DNA from: Caballeronia temeraria
GTDB lineage: Bacteria > Pseudomonadota > Gammaproteobacteria > Burkholderiales > Burkholderiaceae
Assembly (NCBI RefSeq): GCF_001544795.2
Contig: NZ_FCOI02000036.1
Span: 1 to 64,000, forward strand
Length of the DNA: 64,000 bases
Direction: 5' to 3'
Shown here: one piece after another, positions 8,672 through 15,853 of the stretch
How the letters are laid out: every line of letters begins with the position of its first letter
How positions within the stretch are numbered: position 1 is the first letter of the stretch
Notes under the pieces: model-generated
Databases searched by the model: none
The model's input: the letters and a program-made list of their open reading frames with translations, nothing else
Told to the model about the DNA's origin: nothing
Translations under genes and position numbers: made by a program

Positions 8672-9342
8672 CTGCCGACATCTCCGTGCTGCTCGTCGAC
8701 GATCACGCCGTCGTGCGTGAAGGTTACAAGCGTCTGCTCGAACTGAGTCCCGACGTGAACGTCGCGGGCGAAGCGGCGAATGCGGCCGAGGCTTATCAGA
8801 AGTTTTGCGCGTTGCAGCCCGATGTCGTCGTGATGGATCTCGCGCTGCCGGGCGCAAGCGGCATCGAGGCGATGCGGCGCATGCTGGCGCGCGAGCCGCA
8901 TGCGCACGTGCTGATCTTCAGCGTGCATGAAGAGGCGATCTTCGTGCGGCGCGCGCTCGATGCCGGCGCACGCGGCTACGTGACGAAGGCGAGCGCACCC
9001 GATGTGCTCGTCGAAGCGGTGCGTTCGGTCGCGCGGCGCGTGTCGTATCTGAGTCCGGACGTGTCGCAGGCGCTTGCGTTGCGTGCGAGCATTCAGGAAG
9101 GCCGCCAGTTATCCGCGCGCGAATTCGAAGTGCTGCGCCTGCTGGTGCAAGGCTATACGCTGCCGAGCATCGCGGAGAAACTGGGCCTGAGTCAGAAGAC
9201 GGTCGCGAATCATCAATCGGTGATCCGGCAGAAGTTCGGCGCGGACAATGGCGTGCAGCTCGCGCAGATTGCGAACCGGCTGGGCCTTCACTTCGCGGAT
9301 TTCGCTTCGTCGGCGGTCGCGGGCAACGGCAGCCCCGCCTGA
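8668..9342 (+). CDS. NarL/LuxR-family response regulator, last gene of the fhc-pqq operon
   Basis: This 224-residue two-domain regulator has an N-terminal receiver with acidic pocket D11-D12 and likely phosphoacceptor D57 (V-V-M-D-L-A-L-P-G), and a C-terminal LuxR-type helix-turn-helix near residues 155-210 (L-S-A-R-E-F-E-V-L-R-L-L-V). It is translationally coupled to pqqE through an ATGA overlap, so it is probably made together with the PQQ enzymes. The convergent sensor kinase next door is the likely partner. By context it may control C1, alcohol dehydrogenase or PQQ genes, as similar pairs do in methylotrophs; its targets cannot be read from the sequence. Its last 55 bp overlap the 3' end of the kinase gene on the other strand. 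Confidence 0.92.
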   Translation: MTADISVLLVDDHAVVREGYKRLLELSPDVNVAGEAANAAEAYQKFCALQPDVVVMDLALPGASGIEAMRRMLAREPHAHVLIFSVHEEAIFVRRALDAGARGYVTKASAPDVLVEAVRSVARRVSYLSPDVSQALALRASIQEGRQLSAREFEVLRLLVQGYTLPSIAEKLGLSQKTVANHQSVIRQKFGADNGVQLAQIANRLGLHFADFASSAVAGNGSPA

Positions 9343-10292
9343 GCCGGCACGCGCGCGCAGAACAGAAAGCCCGCGCCCGGCTCGCTCGCGATCTGAAACG
9401 CCCCGCCGAGCGCTTCGACGCGCTCGCGCATGCCGATCAAACCAAGCCCCTTGCGCGGCTTCGTGAGATCGACGCCCGGTCCGTCGTCGGCCATCGTCAC
9501 GACGATTTCCTCCGGCGCACGCGCGAGAAAAATCTCCACGCGTGAATTGCGTGCGAACTTCGACACGTTCGTCAGCCCTTCCTGCACGAGCCGATAAAGC
9601 GTGATGTTGAGCGCATCGCTCAACGCATCGAAATCGCCGTCGACGGCGAGCGTGAACGTCGCATCGGGCAAGCGCTCGCGCCAGCCGTCGACGCAATGTT
9701 CGAGCGCGGTCGGCAAACCGAATTCATCGAGCCCGATGGGCCGCAGCTTGCGGATCATCCCGCCGATCTCGCGATACACATGCGTCGCGCTTTGCATTAG
9801 CGCAAGCGACAGCCGATGAATCTCCGCCTCGCGTTGCGCCGACAGATCGCGGATTCGCCCCGCATCGAGCGACATCGCGTTGAGGTATTGCCCGAGCTCG
9901 TCGTGCAGTTCGCGCGCGAGATGACGCCGCTCGGTTTCCTGCGCGGCGAGCGCCTGATTCGCGAGACGCCGGTTCTCCGCGAGCAGATGCTCGGCCTCTT
10001 CCTCCAGCGCGCGCCGCCTGCGCACTTCCGATTGCGCCTCGCGATAACGCCGCCACGCGAACCACGCGAAGCCGATCGCGAGCACGACGAGCGTCGGCGG
10101 CAGTTCATCGAGCTGAAAGCGCTCGGCGCTGCGCGTCAGGCGATACGCGTACTCGCTGAAATCGAAGCGCGCGAACAGCGCACCGGCGATCACCGTGATC
10201 GCGAACACGCAGGCGAGATCGCGCCACACCGGCGAGCGCGGGGTGCGACGGTCGGCGTCTTTCTCGCGAGAGGGCAAGGAGTCGGATGGCAT
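9288..10292 (-). CDS. NarX/DegS-type sensor histidine kinase, likely partner of the adjacent regulator
   Basis: The product is about 334 residues. It has two hydrophobic segments near the N-terminus (L-A-C-V-F-A-I-T-V-I-A-G-A and L-V-V-L-A-I-G-F-A-W-F-A), a coiled-coil linker, a HisKA_3 dimerisation helix with phosphoacceptor histidine in R-E-L-H-D-E-L-G-Q, and a HATPase domain ending in G-L-G-L-I-G-M-R-E-R-V. There is little periplasmic sequence between the two helices, so sensing may be within the membrane. I chose the ATG at 10292; an ATG at 10304 would add four residues, and longer in-frame sequence upstream reads antisense through the TonB receptor leader and is rejected. It converges on the response regulator with a 55-bp overlap of coding ends. 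Confidence 0.88.
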   Translation of the reverse strand: MPSDSLPSREKDADRRTPRSPVWRDLACVFAITVIAGALFARFDFSEYAYRLTRSAERFQLDELPPTLVVLAIGFAWFAWRRYREAQSEVRRRRALEEEAEHLLAENRRLANQALAAQETERRHLARELHDELGQYLNAMSLDAGRIRDLSAQREAEIHRLSLALMQSATHVYREIGGMIRKLRPIGLDEFGLPTALEHCVDGWRERLPDATFTLAVDGDFDALSDALNITLYRLVQEGLTNVSKFARNSRVEIFLARAPEEIVVTMADDGPGVDLTKPRKGLGLIGMRERVEALGGAFQIASEPGAGFLFCARVPAQAGLPLPATADEAKSAK

Positions 10293-10464
10293 CACGGAAT
10301 GCATTCTACGCACGGCTTCATCGTCCGGTGCGCCGGGTGGAACGCGATTGGGAACGCTTCCCTGCGCGATCGGGAAAAGCTCCCGGTCCACGCGCTCATT
10401 CTTATGCGACGCTTTCATTGAAAGAAACATTCTCGACGCGTGGATCGAAAGATAAGAGGAGACG

Positions 10465-12810
10465 ATGATGAAGAGCATGCCGCGCCTGCCCGCGCCCGCG
10501 CATCCGTTCAAACCCCGAGCAGGGATGCGGCTCGTCTTCGGCAGCGCATGCGCGAGCATCACCGTGGCGGCATGGGCGCAGACGCCGCCGGCGACGGACG
10601 CCGCGCAAGCGCCCGCGGCAGTCGCGCAGGCGAACACGCCGCCGAATGCGGAGCTGCCTTCGATCATCGTCGTCGGGACCACGCCGCTCGTCGGCGTCGG
10701 CACGCCGCTGGAGAAAGTGCCCGCGAACGTGCAGACGATCAAGGGCAGCGAGATCGAGGCGCAGCATTCGCCAACGGTCACGAACTACCTCGAGAAGAAC
10801 GTCGTCAGCGTCGATACCAACGACGCGCAGGGCAACCCGTGGCAGACCGACATCAACTATCGCGGCTTCACGGCTTCGCCGCTGCTCGGCACGCCGCAGG
10901 GCTTGTCGGTGTTCATGGACGGCGTGCGCATCAACGAACCGTTCGGCGATGTCGTCAACTGGGATCTGATTCCGCAGTCCGCGATCCAGACGATGCAGAT
11001 CATTCCCGGATCGAACCCGACGTTCGGCCTGAATACGCTCGGCGGCGCCGTCGCGGTGACGACGAAGAACGGCCGCAGCAATCCGGGCGGCAATGTCGAT
11101 GTCGCCTTCGGCTCGTTCGGGCGCAAGTATGCGCAGATCGAGCAAGGCGGCGTGATCGGCGATCATCTCGACTATTACTTCACCGCGAACATCACGAACG
11201 ACAACGGCTGGGCCGATCACAATTCGAGCCGCATCCGCCAGGCGTTCGGCAAGATCCGCTATACCGACGCCGACACGACGATCTCCGTTTCGATGGGCGG
11301 CGCGGACAACACGCTGAACGGCTCGCAGACGATTCCGCGCTCGTTCATGGACAACTTCCGGCAGGCCTACACGTTCCCGGACACGAACGAAAATCAGGTC
11401 GGCTATCTGACGATCAACGCCGAGCACTACATCACGCCGAACATCCAGTTGAGCGGCAACGTGTACTACCGCCACTATCGCAACAAGAACGTGAGTTCGA
11501 ACGTCAACGACGATTTCGACCCGAACGGCGACGACGCCGACGAACTCACGCAAGCGTTCAACGATCAGTCGGTGATCGTGACGGACAGCTATGGCGCGAG
11601 TCTGCAACTCACGCTGCTCAACCGGCTTTTCGATCACGACAACCAGTTGATCATCGGCGCGGCGGGCGACTTCGCGAATTCGCACTTCACGCAGGCCGAG
11701 CAGCCGGCGGAATTCGAAGCGAATCGCGCGACCATCGGCACCGGGCCGTTCGCACCGACGACCGACGCGAAGACGCACAACTCGAATCTGGGCATCTACT
11801 TCGAGAACACGTTCTCGTTCAACGAGCAATGGTCGATGACACTCGCCGGCCGATACAACTGGGCGAAGGCGACCATCGGCGATGAGAGCGGCGTGCAGCC
11901 GCTGCTCGACGGGAATCACGCGTTTTCGCGCTTCAATCCGGCGGTAGGCTTCAACTGGAATCCGACGCCTTACTTCACCGCTTACGCGACGTACAACGAA
12001 GGCATGCGTTCACCGACGGCCATCGAGCTGGCTTGCGCGGACCCGAACGCGCCGTGCTCGCTGCCGAACGACTTCATCGCGGACCCGGATCTGAAGCCGG
12101 TGATCTCGAAGACGTTCGAAGTCGGCGCGCGCGGGCGTGTCGGCAGTCATACGCAGTGGAGCGCCGCCGCTTACAGCACGACGCTCGACAACGACATCCA
12201 GTTCGTCAGCGCGCAAGGCGCGGGCAGCACGCTCGGCTATTTCCAGAACGTCGGCAAGACGCGCCGGCAAGGCTTCGAACTCGCGGGCCGCACTCAATGG
12301 GGCCCGGTGGGCGTCGCGGCGAGCTACAGCTATGTGAACGCGACGTATCGATCGGCGTGGACGGAAAGCAGCGCAAGCAATTCGAGCGCCGACGCCGATG
12401 GCAACATCACCGTGCATTCGGGCGATCGCATTCCCGGCATTCCGGCGAACACGGTGAAGATGCGCATCGACTACAACCCGATCGCGAGCTGGAATATCGG
12501 CACGAATCTCACGTATCGCAGCAACATCTTCGCGCGGGGCGACGAGAACAATCAGGATGTGAACGGCAGCGTCGCGGGCTATTTCCTGATCGATCTCGAC
12601 ACGACCTACAACGTGACCAAGCAGTTGCAGGTCTACGCGACGGTGAAGAATCTGCTCAACAAGCGCTACGCGAATTTCGCGATTCTCGGCGAGAATTTCT
12701 TCGACGGGCCGAATCACACGTTCAACAACGGCGCGACCGTGAACGAGCAGTTCCTCGGCGTGGGCGCGCCACGCGGCGTGTGGGTGGGGATGCGGTATGC
12801 GTGGAAGTGA
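10465..12810 (+). CDS. TonB-dependent outer-membrane receptor
   Basis: This 781-residue protein has a signal peptide ending near A-A-W-A-Q, a TonB-box-like segment (P-S-I-I-V-V-G-T), a plug domain (V-F-M-D-G-V-R-I-N-E-P-F-G-D, then G-L-N-T-L-G-G-A-V-A-V-T-T) and a beta-barrel ending in an aromatic-rich strand (V-G-M-R-Y-A-W-K). Such receptors import scarce chelated metals or cofactors using TonB energy. GAGGAG at 10456-10461 supports the start, and the ATG at 10468 is equally possible. Its place next to PQQ and C1 genes suggests uptake of a lanthanide chelate or another ligand needed by quinoprotein dehydrogenases, as LutH does in Methylorubrum. That substrate is inference only; an iron-siderophore role is the alternative. 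Confidence 0.9.
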   Translation: MMKSMPRLPAPAHPFKPRAGMRLVFGSACASITVAAWAQTPPATDAAQAPAAVAQANTPPNAELPSIIVVGTTPLVGVGTPLEKVPANVQTIKGSEIEAQHSPTVTNYLEKNVVSVDTNDAQGNPWQTDINYRGFTASPLLGTPQGLSVFMDGVRINEPFGDVVNWDLIPQSAIQTMQIIPGSNPTFGLNTLGGAVAVTTKNGRSNPGGNVDVAFGSFGRKYAQIEQGGVIGDHLDYYFTANITNDNGWADHNSSRIRQAFGKIRYTDADTTISVSMGGADNTLNGSQTIPRSFMDNFRQAYTFPDTNENQVGYLTINAEHYITPNIQLSGNVYYRHYRNKNVSSNVNDDFDPNGDDADELTQAFNDQSVIVTDSYGASLQLTLLNRLFDHDNQLIIGAAGDFANSHFTQAEQPAEFEANRATIGTGPFAPTTDAKTHNSNLGIYFENTFSFNEQWSMTLAGRYNWAKATIGDESGVQPLLDGNHAFSRFNPAVGFNWNPTPYFTAYATYNEGMRSPTAIELACADPNAPCSLPNDFIADPDLKPVISKTFEVGARGRVGSHTQWSAAAYSTTLDNDIQFVSAQGAGSTLGYFQNVGKTRRQGFELAGRTQWGPVGVAASYSYVNATYRSAWTESSASNSSADADGNITVHSGDRIPGIPANTVKMRIDYNPIASWNIGTNLTYRSNIFARGDENNQDVNGSVAGYFLIDLDTTYNVTKQLQVYATVKNLLNKRYANFAILGENFFDGPNHTFNNGATVNEQFLGVGAPRGVWVGMRYAWK

Positions 12811-12838
12811 GGCGTGAGGCAGCGCGCAGCATGCGTGA

Positions 12839-13840
12839 TCAACTCTGATACGACTTCCAGGGAATGCCGCGCGCGTTGATGCCGTCCCAGAGTGCGACGT
12901 TGCACAGATGGCGCTCTTCCTCGCTGCGCGCATGCTGCTTGTCCCTCAAGCCCATTCGATGACCTGTCAGACCAACGATCCCGCCTTCGAGCATCGCCGG
13001 GCTGGCGCCCCAGCGCAGATCGATGTCCGAGATGGCCACGCCCGCCGAGCGATACAGGGCGAGCACGTCGTCCATGCTCATGTTGGTATCGAACGGAACA
13101 GCGTGCAGCTTGCACAGGTTGACGACATCGTGTCCCGTCAGGCGCGGGTAGAACGCAGGAAGCATGCGCGTATAGAGCCGAACCTTCGCCTCATAAAGCT
13201 TCACGACCTTCAGATTCAACGACGTCATGCCCTGATGAATGCGATAGTGCGTAAGCACTTCCGGCAGATTCGCAAAGCGCGCGCCATGCAGCATGCAATC
13301 GAACCAGAATCCGAGATCATCGACGATGTCGAGATTCGGGTCATAGCGAATGCCATGCCGCTGCACGAAGTCGCGGCGGAACATCGTGCTCGGATTGGCG
13401 AGGTAGGCACTGCCGAGCACGAAGCGCGCCTTGATGTTCGCGTCGTCGAGCGGGAACGCGCTCGTGCTGGTGTCCTCGCCGAAATGCCTGATCTGCGTGC
13501 CGACGACCGTGATCTCCGGGTTCGCATCGAGAAACTCGCTCTGCTTGCGCAACCGGCCCGGTTCGGCGATATCGTCGTGGTCGATGCGCGCGATATATTC
13601 GCCGCTGCACAGATCGAACGCGCGGTTCGCGTTGCTCGCGCGCCCCTGATTGTGCTCGAGCGCGAAGATGCGAATTCGCGGGTCGTTCAGGCTGCGGACG
13701 AGTTCGAGCGTATTGTCGGTGCTGGCGTCGTCGAGAACGAGGATCTCGAACTCCGCGTCCTGGCGCAGCACCGAGTTCAACGTCTCGACAATGTACTGCT
13801 GCACGTTATAAGTCGGGATGACGACGGAGATCTTCGGCAT
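12839..13840 (-). CDS. Family 2 glycosyltransferase
   Basis: This is a 333-residue GT-A fold glycosyltransferase. It opens with P-K-I-S-V-V-I-P-T-Y-N-V, followed by V-L-D-D-A-S-T-D-N-T and the donor-site motif R-I-D-H-D-D. The C-terminal region is typical of single-domain GT2 enzymes that add sugars to lipopolysaccharide, exopolysaccharide or protein. I chose the ATG at 13840 because the GT2 fold starts immediately after it; the longer frame upstream has no family similarity. It converges on the TonB receptor with a 28-bp gap and points away from the beta-propeller gene's start. Acceptor and donor are unknown. It looks unrelated to the C1 genes on either side. Confidence 0.88.
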   Translation of the reverse strand: MPKISVVIPTYNVQQYIVETLNSVLRQDAEFEILVLDDASTDNTLELVRSLNDPRIRIFALEHNQGRASNANRAFDLCSGEYIARIDHDDIAEPGRLRKQSEFLDANPEITVVGTQIRHFGEDTSTSAFPLDDANIKARFVLGSAYLANPSTMFRRDFVQRHGIRYDPNLDIVDDLGFWFDCMLHGARFANLPEVLTHYRIHQGMTSLNLKVVKLYEAKVRLYTRMLPAFYPRLTGHDVVNLCKLHAVPFDTNMSMDDVLALYRSAGVAISDIDLRWGASPAMLEGGIVGLTGHRMGLRDKQHARSEEERHLCNVALWDGINARGIPWKSYQS

Positions 13841-13972
13841 GGCGTGGCGAGGAGGAGTTCGGACGCGCATTATCCGTGTGTCGGCGGCGCGACTTGTCAA
13901 ACAAGGTACTCGCGCCGATCGTAGCAGCCATCCCCGCCGTGCCGCGTTGCGCCAGGTGCAATAACGCGGCGC

Positions 13973-14003
13973 GGAAAACGAAATGGCCGCGCGAGGCGGC
14001 CAT
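13973..14003 (-). terminator. Rho-independent terminator of the beta-propeller gene
   Basis: A perfect 8-bp stem (13983-13990 with 13996-14003) and 5-nt loop lies 25 bp after the minus-strand beta-propeller stop. Read on the minus strand it is followed by a T-rich run (ATTTCGTTTT). Confidence 0.6.
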
Positions 14004-14028
14004 GTCATGCATCGGCGTCACGCGTCTC

Positions 14029-15099
14029 TCAACGCCCGACGATCGACCCCGCGCTCGGCGGATACGTGACGATGCCCCACGCCAGCGGCAGATCGCCGAT
14101 CTGCTTGACCTCCTTGTAGTCCGAGCCATCGAGCACGTAGACCGCGTTCGAGCGTCCGCAGGCGAGCAGCAGCTTCGAGCCGTCCGGCGTGAAGCTGAAG
14201 TGCCAGCAGCGCTGTCCGACGGGCACGTCCTGCATGTGCTCGTAGGTCGAGCCGTCGAACACCTGCAAGGTCTTGTCGCGCGATGCCGCGATCAGCAGGC
14301 GCTTGCCCGACGGATCGAACGAAACGCCGTACGGGCCCGTCTTCGTATCGACGGTCTTCACGGTCTTCATGCTGTTGCCATCGAGCACGACGAACTTGTT
14401 CGCGTTCTCCAGCGTGACGACGTATTGCTTACCATCGGGCGACGCCTTGATGCCGCGCGGACGCGAGCCCTTGTCGAGCTTCACGGTGCGCACCGGCTTG
14501 CCCGTGCCGACGCGATACACCGATACCGTGTCGTCGCCTTCATTGGTCACGAGGATCAGCTTGCCGTCCGGCGAAAATTCGACGCCCTCGGTCTCGTGCC
14601 CGCTCTTGACCGAATGCGTGACCTTCATCGTTTTCAGATCGACGATGGCGATCTCGGCGGGCGGCGAATTGGCGTCGTCGTCATCTTTCTCGGGCTGGCC
14701 CGGCTTCGGCGGACCGCCGCTTTCGCCCGGCTCGTAGGTCACATACGCATAGCCGCCGAACACGCGCACGAACTCCGGATTCTTGCCGATCTTCACGCGG
14801 CGCGTGACCTTGCCCGTCGACGTATCGATTTCCGAGAGATCGCTCGTCGCCTTGTTCGCCACGTAAAGACGCGTGCCGTCCTTGTTCAGCGACAGCCCGC
14901 GCGGGCCGTCCTTGCCGACATCCCAGGTCTTCGCGAGCGAGAGATTGTCGAGATCGATCACGCCGACGCCGGCGTTCTCGGTCGTCACATAGGCGGTCGG
15001 CGCGGCGGCATGCGCGACATTCGCCGTCAATGCAAAGGCGAGCGACGGCGCGATCACCGACGCGCAGGCAATGCGCGCCGCCTTGAATCTGACTTGCAT
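14029..15099 (-). CDS. PQQ-dependent catabolism-associated YVTN beta-propeller protein
   Basis: This 356-residue exported protein has a signal peptide ending near A-N-V-A-H-A-A-A and about seven repeats of the YVTN type (for example A-Y-V-T-T-E-N-A-G-V-G-V-I-D, L-Y-V-A-N-K-A-T-S-D, L-I-L-V-T-N-E-G-D-D-T-V-S-V-Y). It matches the family described as the beta-propeller protein of PQQ-dependent alcohol catabolism and transport loci. A short acidic, proline-rich insert (P-E-K-D-D-D-D-A-N-S-P-P) interrupts the third blade. GGAGAC upstream of 15099 supports the start. Its role is unproven in the family. Here the usual ABC transporter partners are absent, but the PQQ operon is 6 kb away. Confidence 0.88.
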   Translation of the reverse strand: MQVRFKAARIACASVIAPSLAFALTANVAHAAAPTAYVTTENAGVGVIDLDNLSLAKTWDVGKDGPRGLSLNKDGTRLYVANKATSDLSEIDTSTGKVTRRVKIGKNPEFVRVFGGYAYVTYEPGESGGPPKPGQPEKDDDDANSPPAEIAIVDLKTMKVTHSVKSGHETEGVEFSPDGKLILVTNEGDDTVSVYRVGTGKPVRTVKLDKGSRPRGIKASPDGKQYVVTLENANKFVVLDGNSMKTVKTVDTKTGPYGVSFDPSGKRLLIAASRDKTLQVFDGSTYEHMQDVPVGQRCWHFSFTPDGSKLLLACGRSNAVYVLDGSDYKEVKQIGDLPLAWGIVTYPPSAGSIVGR

Positions 15100-15272
15100 G
15101 GTCGTCTCCAGCGGTTCCGATACCGATTATTCGAGTTCGTGGGCGCACGCGCGCGGCGCATCGCACGGCGCGCGTGCCTGCAGCCCCAACTTAGCCCAAT
15201 CGGCGCGGCCGTGGCAACGGCATCGGCCGGGAGAAATTCCCGAATTCCGCTGATATTTCGCGTGACGCAACG

Positions 15273-15800
15273 CTAGCGTGTCGCGGACGCATCGCTCGCG
15301 AGCAGATCGACGAGCGCCTTTGCACCGCGCGTCCAGGAAAGATCGGTGTTGCCGCGTATGTCGACCGAACGTTGAAAGAGCATCGCGCCGCTGTTCGCGT
15401 CTTCCACGCGCAGGTTCATGTTGAGAATCAGATTGCTGATCTTCTGCACCCAGCACACGCCGACGCGCGACGCACCGAGCTCCTTCGCCACGCGCCGCTC
15501 GCAGCCGTTGCACGCGTTCATGTCCTGCGTGCTTTTCAGCGTCGCGATGAGATCGGCGGCCTGCGTGTTGTCCGCGACACGAAAGAGCGCGCGATTGCGC
15601 AGGTCGTCGCGCAATGCGCCGCTCACCATCGCGAGCCGCGCGGTCTGAATGCGGTCGATGTCGGCGTCGTTGTAGGCGGCGTTATCGTCGATGAGCGTGC
15701 AGTCGAGCATCGCAATCGACTGCGGCGCGCTCTGCGCGAGCACGTTCGCCATGCCGATCGCAAGCGCGAACGCGAGCATCGCGCGGACAATGTGTGTCAT
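15273..15800 (-). CDS. Small periplasmic protein, DUF2380/DUF3280-like
   Basis: This 175-residue exported protein has a signal peptide (M-L-A-F-A-L-A-I-G-M-A-N-V-L-A-Q). Its mature part includes A-M-L-D-C-T-L-I-D-D, a C-N-G-C-E-R-R segment and C-W-V-Q-K-I-S-N-L-I-L-N-M-N. Proteins of this kind (DUF2380/DUF3280 style) are often seen beside PQQ-dependent alcohol oxidation genes; the family has no known function. I chose the ATG at 15800, which starts the signal peptide and has a GAGG upstream; an in-frame ATG at 15857 is rejected. It lies 173 bp upstream of the beta-propeller gene on the same strand and may be in one unit with it. Confidence 0.75.
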   Translation of the reverse strand: MTHIVRAMLAFALAIGMANVLAQSAPQSIAMLDCTLIDDNAAYNDADIDRIQTARLAMVSGALRDDLRNRALFRVADNTQAADLIATLKSTQDMNACNGCERRVAKELGASRVGVCWVQKISNLILNMNLRVEDANSGAMLFQRSVDIRGNTDLSWTRGAKALVDLLASDASATR

Positions 15801-15853
15801 GTTGACGGCCTCGATGATGATCTTCCCCGCAAAAGCAGATCGCATGCCTGTTA

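Noticed and set aside
10402..11919. 505-codon minus-strand frame opposite the TonB receptor
   Set aside because: Arg/Val/Asp-rich shadow of the receptor plug and barrel, without a family.
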